Of a stretch of DNA of 52,822 bases, positions 1 to 8,701 are shown piece after piece. Numbering within the stretch: the stretch's first letter is position 1; every line of letters begins with the position of its first letter. The stretch spans positions 1 through 52,822 of the forward strand of contig JAGQUT010000013.1 in NCBI GenBank assembly GCA_020438355.1. The letters run 5' to 3'. The notes below the pieces were generated by a model that had not been told where the DNA came from, ran no database searches, and was given only the letters and a program-made list of their open reading frames with translations. Source of the stretch: Solirubrobacterales bacterium (GTDB lineage Bacteria > Actinomycetota > Thermoleophilia > Solirubrobacterales > 70-9). The position numbers were made by a program, and so were the translations under genes.

Positions 1-300
1 GGTGAGATCGATTTCGAAGAGCCAGTGGAGGCCGGGACCGAGCCGGAGGCCGATTCAGGGGAGGCCGACCTCGTCGAAGAGGACTCGGCCGAGCTCCTTT
101 ACGAAGACGCTGCAACCGAGAACCAGCCGGTGGAAGAAGCAGAACCCGAAACCGGCGATGAAGAAGCTTCAGGAGAAGCCGACTTTTTCGATCAGGACGA
201 CGTGCTGGAGGCGACTCCCGATTTCCTCGAGGAAACCCCCGAGCACGATCAGCTCTGGTTCGAGCAGAAGGAACCCAAAGACTTCGATTTCGGCGACTGA
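1..300 (+). CDS. C-terminal part of an unknown acidic protein (5' end outside window)
   Basis: Frame 1 is open from the first base and ends in TGA at 298-300, so 99 codons of a longer gene are visible. The segment is extremely acidic (Glu/Asp-rich, low complexity) and probably disordered. It ends in a short aromatic stretch, LWFEQKEPKDFDFGD, which looks like a linear docking motif after an acidic linker. No domain is recognisable. The tRNA-Ala gene follows 44 bp downstream. I do not recognise the family and cannot assign a function from the tail alone. The coding frame is supported by GC-rich third positions and the clean stop. Confidence 0.65.
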   Translation, partial: GEIDFEEPVEAGTEPEADSGEADLVEEDSAELLYEDAATENQPVEEAEPETGDEEASGEADFFDQDDVLEATPDFLEETPEHDQLWFEQKEPKDFDFGD

Positions 301-320
301 GCACCTCGCTGCTCAAGCCT

Positions 321-326
321 TAGAAT
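321..326 (+). promoter_or_regulatory. Putative -10 box of tRNA-Ala
   Basis: TAGAAT matches the -10 consensus at five of six positions and lies 18 nt before the mature tRNA 5' end. A weak -35 (TGAGCA) sits 17 bp upstream. Confidence 0.4.
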
Positions 327-344
327 CCCGTCTCTGACTCTCGC

Positions 345-417
345 GGGGCCATAGCTCAGTTGGCAGAGCGCCTGCTTTGCAAGCAGGAGGTCGCCGGTTC
401 GATCCCGGCTGGCTCCA
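345..417 (+). tRNA. tRNA-Ala (anticodon TGC)
   Basis: A complete 73-nt cloverleaf. The 7-bp acceptor stem GGGGCCA/TGGCTCC has one G-U pair. The D arm is GCTC/GAGC and the anticodon stem CCTGC/GCAGG encloses loop TTTGCAA with anticodon TGC. The variable loop is AGGTC and the T arm is GCCGG-TTCGATC-CCGGC. The discriminator base is A. CCA is not encoded, since ACTT follows. Confidence 0.97.
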
Positions 418-453
418 CTTACAACGTCAGGGGGAGACGCTGTTTCAGAACCC

Positions 454-1641
454 TCAAGGCAGGGAGTTGACGTCGTCCAGGGGTATCAGGGCATCGTCCC
501 ACCAGTCCGGCTGGGCCGGAGGGCGGGCCTGCGGTTCGGACCGCGGTGTACCGGGGACCGGCCGGGGTTGCGCCTCGACCTCTGACTGACGAACGATCAC
601 TGCCTCGGTGGTGACGTTGAAAACCGTGAGGTCCTGGGTCTGGACAACCGGTCCGTCATAAACCTTTCGAAGGTCATCGAAAAGGAGTGGCGTGCCGGCT
701 GGCGTCACGACCGTATGCCAAAGCCCCGCCATCCTGGGGCGGACCAGGTCGAATACCTTTCCCGCACCCCTCGGAGAGGTATGCGCCTCGTCCACGATGA
801 CCCTGGCCCGTTCGATTGGTACGCCCATCGATGCCGCGATCGCCTCGGCCGGTGGGAAGCATTCGTGAATCAGGAGGTCCACGTTGCCTTCCTCACAGGC
901 ATGGACAAGGGGCCAGCCGGGGCGGGTGTCACCAGAGTGGACCACGGTCAGGCCGGCGAAATCGATTCGGTAGCCGACCGCCCCGGAAAGGGCATGAACC
1001 ACGGGAAAGGAAGTCACCGTGACGCCGTTCTGCTCGTAAACGACCTGTGTAGCCGAGTACTCGAACTCCTCCACTTCCAGCTCGAAACTCTCGGGGGCGT
1101 GGATCGACCTTGTCGAGTCGGAATCCCACTGACAGGCCTCCCTGATTCCGGCAACGAAATGCGCTGTGCCCAGACGGGCCTCCGGGCCACTTGGCCCCCA
1201 GACCTTCACCCCCCGGTCAACCCTGCCGCTCTTCCGGTAGCTGCCAAAGAGCGTGATCAGGTCGGCGATGTGATCCGCGTGAAGGTGGGTGATGAAGACC
1301 TTGTCGAGCGCGTTGACCGGGAGTTTCAGGCTCGCGAAATTCGCTAGCGAGCCTGTGCCGAGGTCGAAAATCAGAAGGTCACGTTCCCTGTTGCCGACTT
1401 CGACAAGAATGCTGCCGGAGGCCTGGGCTCGGGTGACCCAGGGGTTTCCACTGCCAAGGACGGTTACGCGAAACTCACCATCCTCAAGATCCTCCTCACC
1501 GGGAACAAAGACCTCAGGGTATGTCCGGGCTGGCGAGCCGACGACCGGATCAGTGGTCATCGCCCTCTTGCCACCCGCGAAGGTCGGGGCAGGCAGCCCG
1601 GACAAGCCTTCGGATTGCGGAGGTTCTTCTTGCGCCGGCAT
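454..1641 (-). CDS. MBL-fold metallohydrolase (RNase Z / arylsulfatase-like branch)
   Basis: A metallo-beta-lactamase fold protein of about 395 aa. The first strand FRVTVLGSGNP is followed by the zinc-binding motif HLHADH, then HSGDTRPGW carrying the bridging-metal Asp, HECFPP, and a late WH that would supply the last His ligand. This order resembles RNase Z and arylsulfatase-type enzymes acting on nucleic acid or small esters. The substrate cannot be read from sequence. The N-terminal ~50 residues are low complexity and the C-terminal ~40 residues are Pro/Arg-rich. I place the start at the ATG at 1641 because TATGGT lies 7 nt upstream (leaderless pattern). ATGs at 1653 and 1560 are alternatives. 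It is divergent from the GGDEF gene. Confidence 0.8.
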   Translation of the reverse strand: MPAQEEPPQSEGLSGLPAPTFAGGKRAMTTDPVVGSPARTYPEVFVPGEEDLEDGEFRVTVLGSGNPWVTRAQASGSILVEVGNRERDLLIFDLGTGSLANFASLKLPVNALDKVFITHLHADHIADLITLFGSYRKSGRVDRGVKVWGPSGPEARLGTAHFVAGIREACQWDSDSTRSIHAPESFELEVEEFEYSATQVVYEQNGVTVTSFPVVHALSGAVGYRIDFAGLTVVHSGDTRPGWPLVHACEEGNVDLLIHECFPPAEAIAASMGVPIERARVIVDEAHTSPRGAGKVFDLVRPRMAGLWHTVVTPAGTPLLFDDLRKVYDGPVVQTQDLTVFNVTTEAVIVRQSEVEAQPRPVPGTPRSEPQARPPAQPDWWDDALIPLDDVNSLP

Positions 1642-1648
1642 GTACCGA

Positions 1649-1654
1649 ACCATA
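1649..1654 (-). promoter_or_regulatory. Leaderless -10 box of the MBL-fold gene
   Basis: On the minus strand TATGGT ends 7 nt before the ATG at 1641. This matches the TANNNT-N(6-8)-start pattern seen at many genes in this window. Confidence 0.4.
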
Positions 1655-1789
1655 CTCCAGCGATCCTGAACTCAGCGAAGCTTTCGGAGCCATAACTGAC
1701 GCAGAAATCATCGGTAGGATCTCATCCAAGTCGGCCAGGCACCCGACGCCGACGAACCAGCTAGCTCTCCAGTTTGTGGCTGACCGGTT

Positions 1790-3757
1790 TTGGAGCGACA
1801 CGAGAAAATATCCAGACTAGGCGAGACCTTCTTCCGGACCACGCCGGACATGGCCTGCATCGCTGATTCGGAGAACCTCGTTCTCGTGAACGACCGCTGG
1901 ACCGAGAAGCTTGGCTGGTCGGCGAGCGAGTTGAGGGCTCGACCCTTCCTGTACTTCGTTCATCCCGACGATGTTGCATCGACCGAGGGGGCGGTGAGTC
2001 AGCTCCTCGAAGGCGCAGACCTCGTCGAGTTCCAGAACCGGTACCGGGCGGCTGACGGGTCCTGGCACGAACTTGAATGGAACGCCTGCCTCGATCCGGA
2101 ACTCGGACTCTTCGTGGCGAGCGCCAGGGATGTGACGAGAGCCAACCGGGAGAAGGCCGAGCATAAGCGTCAGGCGCGGGTCTTCGAGTCTGTTGCGGAG
2201 CTTCAGGCCTCATTCATAGAACGTGGTCTCAGCCGTGAGTGGTGGCAAACCGCGATCAGCCGGCTGATCGAGATTACCGGCTCCGAATTCGGCTTCATTG
2301 GCCGCACCATGATGGACGAAGAGCGGAAGCCTTACCTGCTGATGCTGGCCGTCACGAACATCGCCTGGAACGACTGGTCGCACGAAGTATTCGACGAGTA
2401 CCTCGAAAAGGGACTCGACTTCCGGAACCTCGACAACCTGTTCGGCTACACCATCCTCACCGGGCGAGAAGTGCTGTCCAATGATCCGTCGTCCGATCCG
2501 AGATCCCGGGGCCTGCCGGAAGGCCACCCCCAGCTTGAGTCATTCGCCGGAATTCCGCTGAGTACCGAAAACGGACCCGTCGGCATGATCGCCCTGGCCA
2601 ATCGTCCGGAAGGATTCGACCGCCAGGTTATTGACGAGATCGAGCCGATCATCTCGATGCTGACCAGTTCCGTTGCGACTTCCCTCGCCGAGGAGCACGC
2701 GGATCAGGCGGAGCATGAAGTCGAACGTCTCGAGAAGCGTCTCGACGGGCTGAACCAGTCGCGCAAGACGCGCAAGGTCCTGACCGATGTGGCCGAAAGG
2801 GTTATCGATCAGGCCGAGCTCTCCCATGCCCTGGACGTGATCCGGGAGTCGGTCTCCGAAACCGACCCCACAATCCTCACCAAGCTTTACCTCGTGGGTG
2901 AGGAACGTGAACATCGGATGGTCGAGTTCGATGACGGAGCGGAACTGGACCCGGCCGACCGGGATTCGTTCCTTCGCTCGAGCTGTGTTGCGCTAACGGA
3001 AGGCCGGGTCAACTTCAGCCAGCCGGGCCTCGAGCTCGGAGGCTGCAAGCATGTTTCTCCGAGCGACTACGCGACCTTTTGCGTACCGCTCGTGGCCGCC
3101 CAGGAGGAGTTCGGCCTGCTAACCGCAACCGTGCCGTCCCTGCTCAGTCTCAAGACCGACCATCGGGAACTGCTCGCCGAGCTTCAGGAGAAGCTCGAGG
3201 TTCTGGCCGGTCCCCTCGCCCAGGTCGCCTCACGTGAGCGTCTGGTCGCCCGCACGCTCAAAGACTTCCTGACCAAGCTGCCAAACCGGGCGGCGTTCGA
3301 CCAGCTCGGGGCCCGCCTGATGTCGAGGGACCTGGACCAGTGCGGTGCGTTCGGCGTCCTGCTATTCGATCTTGACTCCTTCAAGAAGATCAATGACACC
3401 TACGGGCACAAGTTCGGGGATGTCGCGCTCGTTGAAGTCGGTGCGGCAGTCAAGGGCACGCTAAGGGGCGAGGACACAGTTGCCCGAGTGGGCGGTGACG
3501 AGTTTGCCGTCGTCGTGATGTCCTGCGACGCCCGCAAGCTGGAGGCGATCGCAGAACGCATCGCCGCCGCTGCCAGAACCGTCGATCTGGATCTCGATTT
3601 CCGGCCCAGCGTTTCGGTCGGGGCTGTCCTCGTCGACGACCCCCGGCTTGACTGGGCCCAGGTGGTCGAGGCCGCCGACGCAGCCATGTACGAAGCCAAA
3701 AGGAATGGCGGCGATCGGGTCGTTACGAAACGCGTCATGGAGTCACTCGAACTGTGA
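1790..3757 (+). CDS. Diguanylate cyclase, PAS-GAF-GAF-like-GGDEF
   Basis: A cytoplasmic signalling protein of 655 aa. Residues ~10-125 form a PAS domain (TPDMACIAD, FVHPDD, a DGSWHELEW-like core). Residues ~140-300 form a GAF domain, a coiled-coil-like stretch and a second GAF-like region run to ~480, and a GGDEF domain covers ~490-650. The catalytic GGDEF is intact at 568-572. The product-inhibition I-site RGED (559-562) sits exactly five residues before it, so the enzyme should make c-di-GMP and be feedback-inhibited. No transmembrane segment is visible, so the input is probably intracellular or a partner protein. The start is TTG at 1790 because an in-frame TGA at 1781 excludes anything earlier. 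No good Shine-Dalgarno is seen, so the start is uncertain. Confidence 0.9.
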   Translation: MERHEKISRLGETFFRTTPDMACIADSENLVLVNDRWTEKLGWSASELRARPFLYFVHPDDVASTEGAVSQLLEGADLVEFQNRYRAADGSWHELEWNACLDPELGLFVASARDVTRANREKAEHKRQARVFESVAELQASFIERGLSREWWQTAISRLIEITGSEFGFIGRTMMDEERKPYLLMLAVTNIAWNDWSHEVFDEYLEKGLDFRNLDNLFGYTILTGREVLSNDPSSDPRSRGLPEGHPQLESFAGIPLSTENGPVGMIALANRPEGFDRQVIDEIEPIISMLTSSVATSLAEEHADQAEHEVERLEKRLDGLNQSRKTRKVLTDVAERVIDQAELSHALDVIRESVSETDPTILTKLYLVGEEREHRMVEFDDGAELDPADRDSFLRSSCVALTEGRVNFSQPGLELGGCKHVSPSDYATFCVPLVAAQEEFGLLTATVPSLLSLKTDHRELLAELQEKLEVLAGPLAQVASRERLVARTLKDFLTKLPNRAAFDQLGARLMSRDLDQCGAFGVLLFDLDSFKKINDTYGHKFGDVALVEVGAAVKGTLRGEDTVARVGGDEFAVVVMSCDARKLEAIAERIAAAARTVDLDLDFRPSVSVGAVLVDDPRLDWAQVVEAADAAMYEAKRNGGDRVVTKRVMESLEL

Positions 3758-3761
3758 GGTA

Positions 3762-3794
3762 CGAACCGACCAGTCTCGGGACCAGGTCGGTTCG
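3762..3794. terminator. Inverted repeat after the GGDEF gene
   Basis: A perfect 10-bp inverted repeat, CGAACCGACC/GGTCGGTTCG, with a 13-nt loop starts 4 nt after the stop at 3757. No T-tract follows, as often in GC-rich actinobacteria. It is the likely transcript end for the cyclase. Confidence 0.5.
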
Positions 3795-3860
3795 ATAAGG
3801 CGGAACCTTCGTTCGGCGCTCGAGACCGATCGGGCTGGCGTCCGCCCACCCCGGTCCGTC

Positions 3861-3866
3861 TATTGT
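3861..3866 (+). promoter_or_regulatory. Leaderless -10 box
   Basis: TATTGT lies 8 nt before the ATG at 3875, which supports that ATG over the in-frame TTG at 3863 that overlaps the box itself. Confidence 0.45.
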
Positions 3867-3874
3867 GCGGCACG

Positions 3875-5350
3875 ATGAGCGGACCTGAACCGGAAGGGCT
3901 TCAGAAGTGGGCCACCGAACGCGGCCTTCACTGGGTTGAAGAGGACACATTGCCACCGGTCACCGACCGCCTCCGAAACGGGGTCGGTGTCGGGGCTCAT
4001 CGCGCGTCAATCCGGGAAGTCTCTGACCGTGGTTCGGTCACGCTCACCGGTTCCAACCGGAAACGACCGGAACGGCAGACGCTCGGAGTAAGCAGTGGGC
4101 AACTCCCGGGCGGACTCGACGGAAAGGTCGGTCATCATGTCTACCTGATCGACCAGGGCGCGGGTCAGGAGCATCGCCATATCGCGATCACCGACACGGT
4201 CGTGTACGCGGACCTGCCGTGGCGGGCCAGACCGGTTTTCAATCTGAATGGTTTCCAGACCGGGGAGGCTGGAGTCAAGGCCGCCGTTACGCTTGGAGCT
4301 TCCGGCGAGCTCAAGGGTCCCCTTGATGGTGTCGTGCCGGCGACCAAGGGAAGCGAGGATGCTGGCGGAATGCGCTGGGTCAGCTTCCCGGCCGAACCGG
4401 ACGAGAGGGTGAGGCGGATCGCTTCGGCTGCCACCCGCTTCCTCGATGGACTGCCGACCTCGAGGATCGAGGTCGAGTACGTGTGCGGAGTCCTTGCCGT
4501 CTGGGTCAAGGACAGGGCGGTCACCAGCGGCAACAAGCTTGACCAGCTTTGCCGCTTCGCATCGGCGCTTGCCGAAGGGCTCGCTGATGTGGCCAGATCA
4601 TCTCCAAAGTTGGAGCCAGCCACGCGCCTGCCCCTTCCCGAGCCTGACGCTCGAGACCGGTGGGTCCGCGCAGGTGCGGATCTGGTCGGCTGGGAGCAGC
4701 CTCCGGTCAGCGTTGTCGCAGCCCAGGAGCGCTACCGGAAGGACGTTGAGCCTCACGGGAAGAAGACAGGGTGGAAGGTCTACGGGATAGTCGCGGCGGC
4801 ACTGATCATCTTCAGTCTTCTGGTTGCTGCCGGAAGCCTCATCCTGAGCCTTGTCTTTGACGACTATCCGATGCCGGTCGCGATCGTTATCGCGGTGGTG
4901 TCGGTCGGGATTGGCGTACTCGCCGCGAACCGGATCGGCCTGAAGGTGGGCCAGGAAGCAATGGACGACCGGATCGATTCCAGCGCGATCCAGTGGGGGC
5001 TGGAGGCTTTTGCCTCCGGGTACGCGCAGCACTCAGGGCTGACCCGGGAGGATCCTGAAGAGTTGCGGCGCCGGCTTGAAGTTCCCTTCAACGGTCGGGC
5101 CCAGCTCGCCTGGCAAGGAGAGCTTTCGGTTGGCACACCGGGTCACCTGAGCAGTTGGATCGACGCGACCAGCACCCCTGATCCGCCCCGGTTCTTTCTT
5201 CTCGCAGTGACCGCCGCAACCGGAGCAGCGACCCCCGACGGTTACCGGACGCTCGAAAAGGACGGACTGCGCCTCACGTGGCAGGAAGTCACATCGGTAC
5301 AGCGCGCCGATCACCGGCTCGATCAGCTTCGGGGTGTCGCCGCCGGCTAG
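3875..5350 (+). CDS. Unknown protein with two central transmembrane helices
   Basis: A 491-aa protein I do not recognise. The N-terminal ~300 residues are soluble, alternating basic and acidic, with no catalytic motif I can name. Two adjacent hydrophobic helices (roughly residues 305-335 and 342-362, around GIVAAALIIFSLLVAAGSLI and AIVIAVVSVGIGVLAAN) form a hairpin. A C-terminal soluble domain of ~130 residues follows, so both large domains should lie on the same side of the membrane. It stands alone between a terminator-like hairpin and the convergent met operon. TATTGT 8 nt upstream suggests leaderless transcription. GC and codon use match the neighbours, so there is no sign of recent transfer. 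Confidence 0.75.
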   Translation: MSGPEPEGLQKWATERGLHWVEEDTLPPVTDRLRNGVGVGAHRASIREVSDRGSVTLTGSNRKRPERQTLGVSSGQLPGGLDGKVGHHVYLIDQGAGQEHRHIAITDTVVYADLPWRARPVFNLNGFQTGEAGVKAAVTLGASGELKGPLDGVVPATKGSEDAGGMRWVSFPAEPDERVRRIASAATRFLDGLPTSRIEVEYVCGVLAVWVKDRAVTSGNKLDQLCRFASALAEGLADVARSSPKLEPATRLPLPEPDARDRWVRAGADLVGWEQPPVSVVAAQERYRKDVEPHGKKTGWKVYGIVAAALIIFSLLVAAGSLILSLVFDDYPMPVAIVIAVVSVGIGVLAANRIGLKVGQEAMDDRIDSSAIQWGLEAFASGYAQHSGLTREDPEELRRRLEVPFNGRAQLAWQGELSVGTPGHLSSWIDATSTPDPPRFFLLAVTAATGAATPDGYRTLEKDGLRLTWQEVTSVQRADHRLDQLRGVAAG

Positions 5351-5508
5351 CGGTCGGTAAGTGCGATCGGACGCCTCGCCGCATCGCGGTTGGTCGTTTA
5401 GACCCGAGCGGGAACCTTCAAGGTAGAAAGCCGCTGGGACCCGGTCGCCGCACCTACCAGGAACTCTGTACCCCTGTCCCCGAGGTTCAAGCACCAATCA
5501 GCGGACGG

Positions 5509-6102
5509 TCAGGTCTCCAGCGAGTAAACGGCTCTTTCGGCCAGCAGGTTAGGAGCGCGGTTCGCCAGGCCCCCGACCCTGTTTCCGGTGGCGTCGATCA
5601 GGATTCGCCGATCGATCCCGAGACCCAGGTCACGAGCCAGGCTCTCGAAGTCCCGGATCGTGCAGAGGTGAATGTTGGGAGTGTCGAACCACTGGTAGGG
5701 CAGGGAGTCGGTCACCGGCATCCGGCCACGAACCGCCAGCGTTGCTCGCAGGCGCCAGTGGGCGAAGTTGGGAAGCGAAACGACAAGTCGTGCGGCGACC
5801 CTCTTCATCTCGGTCAGCACCCTGTCCGGATGACGAACTGCCTGAAGGGTCAGGGAGAGAACCGCGACATCGAACTCGCCCTCGGAAAACCTTGGCAGCT
5901 CGGCTTCCAGATCACCCTGGGTCACCGGAACTCCCCTCGAAATGCAGGCGTGGAAGTCATCCAGCTCCCGCTCGACCCCAAGACCCGAGCATTCACGCTC
6001 GTTGATCAGGTTCTCGAGCAGGGCACCATCACCACAGCCGAGATCGAGGACCCTCTGTCCGGAGCAGACCAGCGAAGCGACGATGTCCAGATCCGGTCTC
6101 AT
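5509..6102 (-). CDS. metW: Methionine biosynthesis protein MetW (SAM-methyltransferase fold)
   Basis: 197 aa, close to the usual MetW length. The SAM-binding motif I VLDLGCGDGALLENL is at the N-terminus. It is followed by GLGVE (motif II equivalent), DVAVLSLTLQAVRHPDRVL and SLPNFAHWRLR, and then the MetW-type YQWFDTPNIHLCTIRDFE block. In other bacteria MetW partners MetX in making O-acylhomoserine. Here its start overlaps the metX stop by 4 nt (ATGA), so the two are translationally coupled, which supports the same role. It is the last gene of the metYXW operon. The 158-bp gap downstream, to the convergent membrane-protein gene, holds nothing I can identify. Confidence 0.93.
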   Translation of the reverse strand: MRPDLDIVASLVCSGQRVLDLGCGDGALLENLINERECSGLGVERELDDFHACISRGVPVTQGDLEAELPRFSEGEFDVAVLSLTLQAVRHPDRVLTEMKRVAARLVVSLPNFAHWRLRATLAVRGRMPVTDSLPYQWFDTPNIHLCTIRDFESLARDLGLGIDRRILIDATGNRVGGLANRAPNLLAERAVYSLET

Positions 6103-7271
6103 GCGTCCCCCCGGCTTCCGATGCCCCTCTGGCCTGCGAGGCGGTCGATGAAGGATGTGACCGTCCGGTGGTACTCAGGCGGGTCGGCGAAAAGAAACGA
6201 GTCATGGCCGTGCGGGGAGGAAATCTCCTGGAAGGTGACGGTGCCGCCGGCGCCACGAAGCTCCGAGGCCATGACCCTCGCATGCTCGGTCGAGAAGCGC
6301 CAGTCGGAATCGAATGAGAGGACCAGGAAACTTGTCTCGCCCCGGGAGATCTGGCTTTGGACGTAAACCGGATCCTCGAAGGGGTCGAAGTAATCCATGA
6401 CCCGTCCCATGTAGAGGTAGGTGTTGGCGTCGAAGCGCTCGACGAAAGACTGCCCCTGGTAATGGAGGTAGCTCTCGACCTGGAAGTCGACGTCGAAACC
6501 GAACCGGGGTACCTCTGCGTCCTGGATCCTGCGTCCGAACTTCTCTCGCATCGACTCCTCGGACAGATACGTGATGTGTCCGATCATCCGTGCCAGCGCG
6601 AGGCCGGGGTCGGGCCTCCGCTCCTTTCCGTAGTAGTCGCCTCCCGCGAAATCCGGGTCCCGCATGATCGCCTCCCGGGCCACAGCTGAGAAGGCGATGT
6701 TCTGGGCGGTCAACCGGGCCGAGGCGGCAATGATCGCGGCACCATCGACTTCCTCCGGGTAGTCGATCGACCACTGCAGTGCCTGCATCCCGCCGAGCGA
6801 TCCGCCCACGGCGGCGAGGAGGCGCTCGACCCCCAGTTCCCGCAGCAGGGCGCGGTGAACTTCGACCAGGTCCCTGACCTGGATGAGAGGAAACCTCAAT
6901 CCGTACGGCTTGCCGGTAGCCGGGTCTGTCGAGGCTGGCCCCGTCGTTCCCTTGCAGCCTCCGAGCACGTTGGCGCAGATCACGAACAGCCGGTCGGTGT
7001 CCAGGGGCCGACCGGGGCCGATGATGTTGTCCCACCAGCCCGGCCGGTTCGGGTCATCGCCCTGGTGGATGCCGGCTGCATGGGCATCGCCCGAGAGCGC
7101 GTGACAGATGAAGACCGCATTCGAGCGGTCGGCGTTCAGTTCACCGTAGGTCTCGTAGGCGACTTCGACCTCGGGCAGACTCGCGCCGGAAGCGAGAGTC
7201 AGCGGGCGGTCGCCTGAAAAGACGACCGCCCGCCGGGTCTCCACTACTCCGACGCCGGTGCCGCTCACCAC
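6099..7271 (-). CDS. metX: Homoserine O-acetyltransferase
   Basis: 390-aa alpha/beta hydrolase of the MetX family, which transfers an acyl group (normally acetyl) from acyl-CoA to homoserine. Visible signatures are the oxyanion-hole region HALSGDAHAAG, GWWDNIIGPG, and NVLGGCKGTTGPAS, which is typical of acetyl-type enzymes. The nucleophile is Ser158 in GGSLGGMQ, and the catalytic Asp and His are in SFDSDWRFS and SPHGHDSF. Start GTG at 7271, with a second GTG directly after it. It lies 33 bp after metY and overlaps metW by 4 nt. Its product is the substrate of MetY, so the operon makes homocysteine by direct sulfhydrylation. Confidence 0.95.
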   Translation of the reverse strand: MVSGTGVGVVETRRAVVFSGDRPLTLASGASLPEVEVAYETYGELNADRSNAVFICHALSGDAHAAGIHQGDDPNRPGWWDNIIGPGRPLDTDRLFVICANVLGGCKGTTGPASTDPATGKPYGLRFPLIQVRDLVEVHRALLRELGVERLLAAVGGSLGGMQALQWSIDYPEEVDGAAIIAASARLTAQNIAFSAVAREAIMRDPDFAGGDYYGKERRPDPGLALARMIGHITYLSEESMREKFGRRIQDAEVPRFGFDVDFQVESYLHYQGQSFVERFDANTYLYMGRVMDYFDPFEDPVYVQSQISRGETSFLVLSFDSDWRFSTEHARVMASELRGAGGTVTFQEISSPHGHDSFLFADPPEYHRTVTSFIDRLAGQRGIGSRGDA

Positions 7272-7304
7272 TTTGTTTTCCGTGGTGACACGGCTCCCCG
7301 GGGG

Positions 7305-8600
7305 TCAGCTGGCCTTGGCGAGGGCCTGGTCGATGTCGGCCAGGATGTCCTCGATCGACTCGATGCCGACCGAAAGCCGGACGGTGTCCGCGGTCACGCC
7401 GGACTCGTCGAGTTCCTCGTCGTTCAGCTGCGAGTGAGTGGTGGTCGCCGGGTGGATCGCCAGCGACTTGGCGTCACCGATGTTTGCCAGGTGCGAGAAG
7501 AGCTCAAGCGAGTCGATGAACTTCCGACCGGCGTCCCGGCCACCCTTGATGCCGAAGGTCACCAGGGCACCGTAGCCACCGGTCAACACCTTGTTTGCGG
7601 TCTCGTGATGACTGAAGTCAGGCAGGCCCGGGTAGTTGACCCAGGTCACGTGATCGTTGCCGGAAAGGTGCTCCGCCACGGCCAGGGCGTTCTCGGAATG
7701 GCGCTCCATCCGCAGCGGCAGGGTCTCGAGGCCCTGAAGAAGCAGGAACGCGTTGAACGGCGAGAGCGCCGCGCCGGTGTTCCGGAGCAGCACTGTCCGG
7801 ACCCGGCCGATGTATGCGGCCGGCCCGAGGGCATCTGACCAGACAACGCCGTGGTAGGACGGGTCGGGCTGGGTGAGACCAGGGAAGCGTTCGGCGTTGG
7901 CGACCCAGTCGAAGTTGCCCGAGTCGACGATCACGCCGCCAAGGGTCGTGCCGTGGCCGCCGATGAACTTGGTCGCCGAGTGAACGGCGATGTCGGCACC
8001 CAGCTCGAAGATGTTCGCCAGGACCGGAGTGGCGACCGTGTTGTCAACAACCAGCGGCAGGCCCTCCGCGTGCGCGGCGTTGGCCCAGGCTTCGATGTCG
8101 ACCACGTTGAGGCGCGGGTTGCCGATCGTCTCGGCGAAGACCATCCTGGTCTTGTCGTCAACATGGCGGGAGATATCTTCGGGTTTGTCCGGATCAACAA
8201 ACCGGACTTCAATCCCGTATTGCGGGAGCGTGTGGGCGAAGAGGTTGTAGGTGCCGCCGTAAAGGGTCGAGAGGGCGACGATGTTGTCGCCGGTCCGGCA
8301 GACGTTCAGAACCGAGTAGGTGACGGCGGCTTGACCTGAGGCCAGGGCAAGCGCCGCGACACCGCCTTCGAGTGCGGCCATCCGCTCCTCGAGCACGTTC
8401 CAGGTCGGATTCATGATCCGCGTGTAGATGTTCCCCGGCTCGGCCAGGGCAAAGAGGTCCTGGGCATGCTGGGCATCGTTGAACTCGTAGGAGACCGTCT
8501 GGTAGATCGGTACCGCCCGGGCGTTGGTGGTCGGGTCAGCCACCTGGCCCGCGTGGAGGGCGTTGGTCTCGGCTCCGTACTTCTTCTCTTCTTCGCTCAT
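7305..8600 (-). CDS. metY: O-acetylhomoserine sulfhydrylase (PLP-dependent)
   Basis: 431-aa enzyme of the Cys/Met metabolism PLP family, at the full length typical of MetY (about 430) rather than the shorter MetB/MetC. The N-terminus ETNALHAGQ, the [21 protein letters not shown] segment, the PLP-contacting VDNTVATP and the Schiff-base lysine in [11 protein letters not shown] are all present. Near the C-terminus is [17 protein letters not shown]. It uses O-acetylhomoserine and sulfide to make homocysteine. ATG at 8600 is preceded by AGGAG with 4-5 nt spacing, so unlike many genes here it has a leadered, Shine-Dalgarno start. It is the first gene of metYXW. Confidence 0.95.
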   Translation of the reverse strand: MSEEEKKYGAETNALHAGQVADPTTNARAVPIYQTVSYEFNDAQHAQDLFALAEPGNIYTRIMNPTWNVLEERMAALEGGVAALALASGQAAVTYSVLNVCRTGDNIVALSTLYGGTYNLFAHTLPQYGIEVRFVDPDKPEDISRHVDDKTRMVFAETIGNPRLNVVDIEAWANAAHAEGLPLVVDNTVATPVLANIFELGADIAVHSATKFIGGHGTTLGGVIVDSGNFDWVANAERFPGLTQPDPSYHGVVWSDALGPAAYIGRVRTVLLRNTGAALSPFNAFLLLQGLETLPLRMERHSENALAVAEHLSGNDHVTWVNYPGLPDFSHHETANKVLTGGYGALVTFGIKGGRDAGRKFIDSLELFSHLANIGDAKSLAIHPATTTHSQLNDEELDESGVTADTVRLSVGIESIEDILADIDQALAKAS

Positions 8601-8635
8601 TTTTCTCCTGACTGGGTCACGTGGTCACAGCAAGG

Positions 8636-8666
8636 TATAGGACAAATAGCCTAGTAAATCAGTCAA
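8636..8666 (-). promoter_or_regulatory. Putative metYXW promoter with an imperfect inverted repeat
   Basis: On the minus strand TTGACT (8661-8666) could be a -35, with TCCTAT (8637-8642) 18 bp on as a weak -10. Between and over it lies TAGG-N8-CCTA (8638-8653). This AT-rich patch stands out in GC-rich surroundings and could be an operator for a sulfur or methionine regulator. No S-box or SAM-riboswitch pattern is visible in the ~100-bp leader. Confidence 0.3.
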
Positions 8667-8701
8667 GAATAGTCAGGGTGCCTCCGGGGTCCCTGCCCTG
8701 T

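Noticed and set aside
5351..5508. tRNA-like T-arm (GAGGTTCAAGCACC) in the gap between the unknown membrane protein and metW
   Set aside because: No acceptor, D or anticodon arms can be drawn around it on either strand.
8601..8701. SAM riboswitch upstream of metY
   Set aside because: None of the S-box core stems or conserved blocks is visible in the ~100-bp leader.
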